A stretch of 64,000 bases of DNA from Clarireedia homoeocarpa (taxonomy: Eukaryota > Ascomycota > Leotiomycetes > Helotiales > Rutstroemiaceae): the NCBI GenBank assembly GCA_001465935.1, contig LNKV01000010.1, forward strand, positions 434,001 through 498,000. Direction: 5' to 3'. The notes below the pieces were generated by a model that saw only the letters and a list, made by a program, of their open reading frames with translations, did not search any database and was not told the origin of the DNA. Below, piece after piece: positions 61,120 to 64,000 of this stretch (within the stretch, counting starts at the first letter, position 1; each line of letters starts with the position of its first letter). The position numbers and the translations under genes are program-made.

Positions 61120-61129
61120 GCACGTTTTT
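61120..61129. promoter_or_regulatory. Possible Pho4-type site GCACGTTTTT
   Basis: The sequence matches the core CACGTT and T-rich flank of yeast PHO UASp1-type elements and lies about 375 bp upstream of the GDE1 start. Yeast GDE1 is under PHO control; use of this site here is inference. Confidence 0.3.
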
Positions 61130-61549
61130 GAGAAGGTGTATCGGATTCGTCGAAATAAATTCTGCCCAGAAGGAATGGAAACTCGATAGGCGGTAAAGGT
61201 GGCGGGGTTTCTTTATCGCCTCCGAAGGTGCGGAAGTAGTTTAAAAAGAGAAGGCTCACGTACCTGAATTCCACAGTACGAAGGAGTTGCGCTGCTCGCC
61301 CAAATCTATCAAAATGTATGACAGATTCTGGGGTTGGAAAGAACTGCTGAAAGGGTCCGTTTCCCTTCTATGAAGATAAAGGGCAGATCAGCTCTCTCTT
61401 AAATAGTCCCTGAGCCCGTCGTGCTAACCATGGGCTCATGAAGCTGGTCACGTAGCTAGTAAGACTTACAAGCAAAGTAGTTCAAGCCAGATAGAACCAA
61501 GTTACTCGCAGAGCACAAGTCGGTCCACAAATGCACTGAAGCATCCTCG

Positions 61550-61580
61550 GCATCCACGCATCCACGCATCCACGGCATCC
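61550..61580. repeat. Tandem repeat with GCATCCACG units
   Basis: Three near-identical copies of GCATCCAC(G) followed by a related GCATCC. It is followed at 61603-61624 by an (AGCTGC)n-like stretch. Non-coding; no function assigned. Confidence 0.7.
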
Positions 61581-61602
61581 TCTGTTCTGAAACTTTTTAC
61601 AG

Positions 61603-61624
61603 TAGCTGCTGCAGCTGCAGCTGC
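61603..61624. repeat. Self-complementary CAGCTG-rich repeat
   Basis: Overlapping GCAGCTGC units form a small self-complementary tract in the GDE1 upstream gap. It could fold as a hairpin or arise by slippage; nothing further can be said. Confidence 0.6.
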
Positions 61625-62464
61625 AACCGATTGGTACATGACGTTAAAATCCTTCCCCATAATCCAGGTCGATGCCAAGGAAGAAGATCAAGGGCTCAGC
61701 ACTTATCACTGTTATCGACTCCGGACGGACTTACACCATATGCAATGCAACGCGAGCAGAGTCGCGCCCCGCCGTTCCTTTCCCTTTACGAACTTAAGGG
61801 ACCAATGGTGGAGTGTGAGACAAGTACGAAGCGGTCTCGCACGCAAACCTTCCACGAGACCCTTTGACAAAGCCGTCAAACTCTGAGTCTCTAACCCCAA
61901 TCTCGGACGATGGAGAAGACAAGCATATCCGGACTCCATTCAATCCCGTATAAGAAGCTTTGAACATTGTTTGGGGCTATTTCTGGTTCCCATGTGACGT
62001 TCCCCTTTTAAAAGGTCAACCAAAAAGTTCTTGGGTGCAGCGGGGCCACCTGTGGAGAACGTCCCATGATAGGGCAATTATCCGTGGAAGATTCTAAAAC
62101 TAACGACTTGTGATCCCGACATCTCAGGGAAACTTTTGAGTCAGGGTCAGATACGTCTATTAATCGTCTAGAGCCAATAAAACGCGCAAAAATTCAACTG
62201 TTCAAGACATGTCTATTTGCTGTAGTGCGGCGGACGTGTGAAGGGACACCATGCAATGTCTGACGTGGATTGGCACCGTGTCTGATGTGCATATCAGCAA
62301 ACCTAGAATAAACAAGAGACTCTTCGAACCGTGGAGTAGCGAAGACCTGCCATATAAAATTCTGCCATCTGTAACGCTTCAAAATTTAAGACGGCAATGC
62401 AAGCTATAAGAACGGATAACAATGCATGTGATTATATGTGGGGTGTCTCGATTGAGAGAACAGC

Positions 62465-64000
62465 TCAGTCCCTGCCACCTCTACCCCTACCCATACCCCT
62501 ACCTCTTCCTCCCCGTCCACGCCCCCTTCCACCGCCAAAATTCCTTCCGCCCCCTCTACCGCCACCCCTACCTCTACTTGTACTGTGACTTCTTTCTTCC
62601 ACAGGCGGGGGCCCTCTATCCATTCTCTGTTGCCTTTCCTCATCAGTAGCATAGCATGGATTTTTCATTCCAAGTAAATCACAGAATTGCTGAGTTTGAG
62701 GATTGTTGTACTCAATCGGCCCTTCGCTTACTATCTCTGGTGAACCGACCACGAAAGGAGGTGCCGTAATGACGAAATTGCGAGGAATTTCAAGTTTGCC
62801 TGGCTTGACAATATGCTCTTCCACCCACTGCCTCTCCTCATCGATTCGGATTCTATATTGAGCTTGACCCTGATCGGGTGGGGTCTCTGAATCTCTTTCA
62901 AACACATATGCATCATTAAAGCTTCGGGTAATGGCCAACCACTCAGGGTCATACTCAAACTTGGGAGTAGCTCGAGCTGGAGTCGGCTTCTTCGGACGAG
63001 GAGACTTATTCCCACCATCAAATGGCTGTACTTCGAGGACTTGAAGAAATTTTCTGCCTGGTAAGCACTTATCCAACGAAAGAAACCTTACCTCCTTGTT
63101 GGTGATTTCTGGTGGTGTGGGTTGACCACTCTGTAGTTTTTGCTCGGTAACATTTGATTGCTGTGGTCTTGAAAATGCTGCAGGTAATTGAGCACGGAGA
63201 TCAAGTGGTACGGTTGATGAAGCAGCTTCATCTGTTGCGGTTGTACCGTTGCCACTTTCAGGCTCGTTGGGAACCGGTGCCACGTTTTTTGGAGCCTCTG
63301 GAGGTGGTGGAGTTTCGTCATCCACATCCAAATCGATTTCATCCTCATTGTGAGCCACAGCTTCAGCATTATTGTTTACAGACCCGCCATTGTCCTCTGT
63401 CACAGATGTAGTTGTTGCAGTTGGCTGACTCAGGTTGTCATTTGCCTCCTGAGTATTATCTTCATAGATTTTGACCGCTGAGAATCTGCAATGCAAATGT
63501 GCGGAGAACCATAGCGGTGGTCTGAGCCGATCCATGACATACTTTACGGCTAGGCTTCCAAGAGTACCGTCTCTTGATTCGGCTGCAAAATCCGGCTTCT
63601 CTTTGAACAATTTCTTTTGATTGCCGTGCTTTTCAATGCCTCTAGGCCAATCATGACTAATACCAATATCAACCTGTGATCTCAATTGTAGCAATTTCCT
63701 GGTGTCGATTTCTCGAACGTGATAGATTGATCTGATGTCGTCCTGGCTATAGGGCAATCGTTCGAAATGAGGTTTGTTGTAGTTGTAACCTTTCCATATG
63801 CCAGACATGCCAGCAATTCGAACTCCACCAAGTCGTACTACATTTGAAACTCCCATGTACCAAATATTTGGTGCAACCCATCCTCCATAGAAAAGCTCCC
63901 ACAGATGACTACTTGCCTCATGATTGCCGCCCACGAAAATGGTGAGATACGGGGCTTTCGTCGCACCACTATAATAAGCGTGGAAGTCACCAATCTGACG
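62465..64000 (-). CDS. DBR1: RNA lariat debranching enzyme, partial (N-terminus beyond window)
   Basis: Dbr1 cleaves the 2'-5' bond of intron lariats so that introns can be turned over. The visible 511 residues run from the right edge, where the frame is open, to the stop at 62465; roughly the first 70 residues are missing. Metallophosphoesterase motifs are seen: QIGDFHAYYSGATKAPYLT, VGGNHEASSHL, GISGIWKG-like AGMSGIWKGYNY, DIGISHDWPRGIE and the final metal site PPLWFSAHLHCRF. The long C-terminal half carries a Pro/Thr/Asn-rich linker, then LSLDKCLPGRKFLQVL and NFVITAPPF, which belong to the DBR1 C-terminal domain. It ends in an RGG/RGR-rich tail, common in RNA-binding proteins. The missing start prevents judging exon 1. 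Confidence 0.95.
   Translation of the reverse strand, partial: RQIGDFHAYYSGATKAPYLTIFVGGNHEASSHLWELFYGGWVAPNIWYMGVSNVVRLGGVRIAGMSGIWKGYNYNKPHFERLPYSQDDIRSIYHVREIDTRKLLQLRSQVDIGISHDWPRGIEKHGNQKKLFKEKPDFAAESRDGTLGSLAVKYVMDRLRPPLWFSAHLHCRFSAVKIYEDNTQEANDNLSQPTATTTSVTEDNGGSVNNNAEAVAHNEDEIDLDVDDETPPPPEAPKNVAPVPNEPESGNGTTATDEAASSTVPLDLRAQLPAAFSRPQQSNVTEQKLQSGQPTPPEITNKEVRFLSLDKCLPGRKFLQVLEVQPFDGGNKSPRPKKPTPARATPKFEYDPEWLAITRSFNDAYVFERDSETPPDQGQAQYRIRIDEERQWVEEHIVKPGKLEIPRNFVITAPPFVVGSPEIVSEGPIEYNNPQTQQFCDLLGMKNPCYATDEERQQRMDRGPPPVEERSHSTSRGRGGGRGGGRNFGGGRGRGRGGRGRGMGRGRGGRD

Larger units (their letters stand above)
60747..62464. promoter_or_regulatory. GDE1 upstream region and DBR1 3' flank
   Basis: A 1.7-kb gap between two minus-strand genes. 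It should hold the GDE1 promoter and the 3' end of DBR1. It includes a PHO-like site at 61120-61129, a short (GCATCCAC)n-type repeat at 61550-61580 and a CAGCTG-type repeat at 61603-61624. Open frames of 60-80 codons have no motifs. Confidence 0.5.

Noticed and set aside
61631..61886. Two overlapping plus-strand frames of about 80 codons in the GDE1 upstream gap
   Set aside because: They are in different frames over the same bases with no recognisable residues, so chance openness is the simplest reading.
1..64000. Search for a mobile element, immune-type locus, secondary-metabolite cluster or tRNA genes
   Set aside because: No terminal repeats, transposase or reverse-transcriptase motifs, clustered biosynthetic genes or tRNA-like B boxes with matching stems were seen by eye. 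A tRNAscan and repeat search would be needed to exclude degenerate copies.

Overview
The window is nuclear DNA from a filamentous ascomycete (Pezizomycotina). Genes are spaced roughly 0.3 to 2 kb apart and carry short introns of about 47-110 bp with GT-AG ends and CTAAC/CTGAC-like branch sites. The proteins closely resemble fungal families, for example a CreC-type catabolite-repression protein, a fungal DUF2433-type protein and an SPX-ankyrin-GDPD protein. The overall look suits Leotiomycetes (Helotiales/Sclerotiniaceae-like). That last placement is an impression from the proteins and was not tested by alignment.

Layout, left to right: an unrecognised Ser/Thr-rich single-pass membrane protein (1343-2119, +); ENP2/NOL10 ribosome-biogenesis factor (2301-4235, -) divergent from the Mediator kinase-module subunit MED13 (4901-9479, +); methylthioadenosine phosphorylase (10041-11255, -); the CCR4-NOT ubiquitin ligase NOT4 (14990-17604, -) with a probable alternative 3' exon (12031-14330); complex I 30-kDa subunit (18073-19057, +); NPC1-type sterol transporter (19441-23384, -); NMN adenylyltransferase (24133-25051, -); a gene-poor 2.4 kb; a TRIP12/UFD4-type HECT ubiquitin ligase (27451-33300, +); a DUF1771-SMR protein (34094-35886, +); CreC (36615-38943, -) divergent from the Miro GTPase GEM1 (39835-41832, +); a DUF2433/RGG protein (42816-45275, +); COQ5 (45786-46906, -) divergent from branched-chain keto-acid dehydrogenase E1-alpha (47466-48940, +); alanine aminotransferase (49722-51957, -); mRNA cap methyltransferase ABD1 (52886-54367, -) divergent from proteasome subunit RPN7 (54705-56378, +); GDE1 (57070-60746, -); and the C-terminal part of lariat debranching enzyme DBR1, cut by the right edge (62465-64000, -).

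Most genes are conserved housekeeping genes with no obvious shared pathway. Themes that recur are mRNA and transcription control (MED13, NOT4, ABD1, DBR1), the ubiquitin-proteasome system (NOT4, UFD4, RPN7; CreC regulates a deubiquitinase in Aspergillus) and mitochondria (complex I subunit, GEM1, COQ5, BCKDH E1-alpha, probably ALT). Exon structures were worked out by hand from splice sites, phases and family similarity; all phases close to a whole number of codons.

I found no transposon, tRNA or rRNA gene, CRISPR-like array, biosynthetic cluster or evidently new multi-gene system. The more interesting points are gene-structure ones: two possible 3' ends of NOT4, an upstream targeting exon in the alanine aminotransferase gene that predicts dual localisation, a GC-AG intron in UFD4, tiny first exons in MED13, GEM1 and GDE1, a perfect E-box palindrome in the COQ5/BCKDH promoter, and an orphan receptor-like membrane protein.
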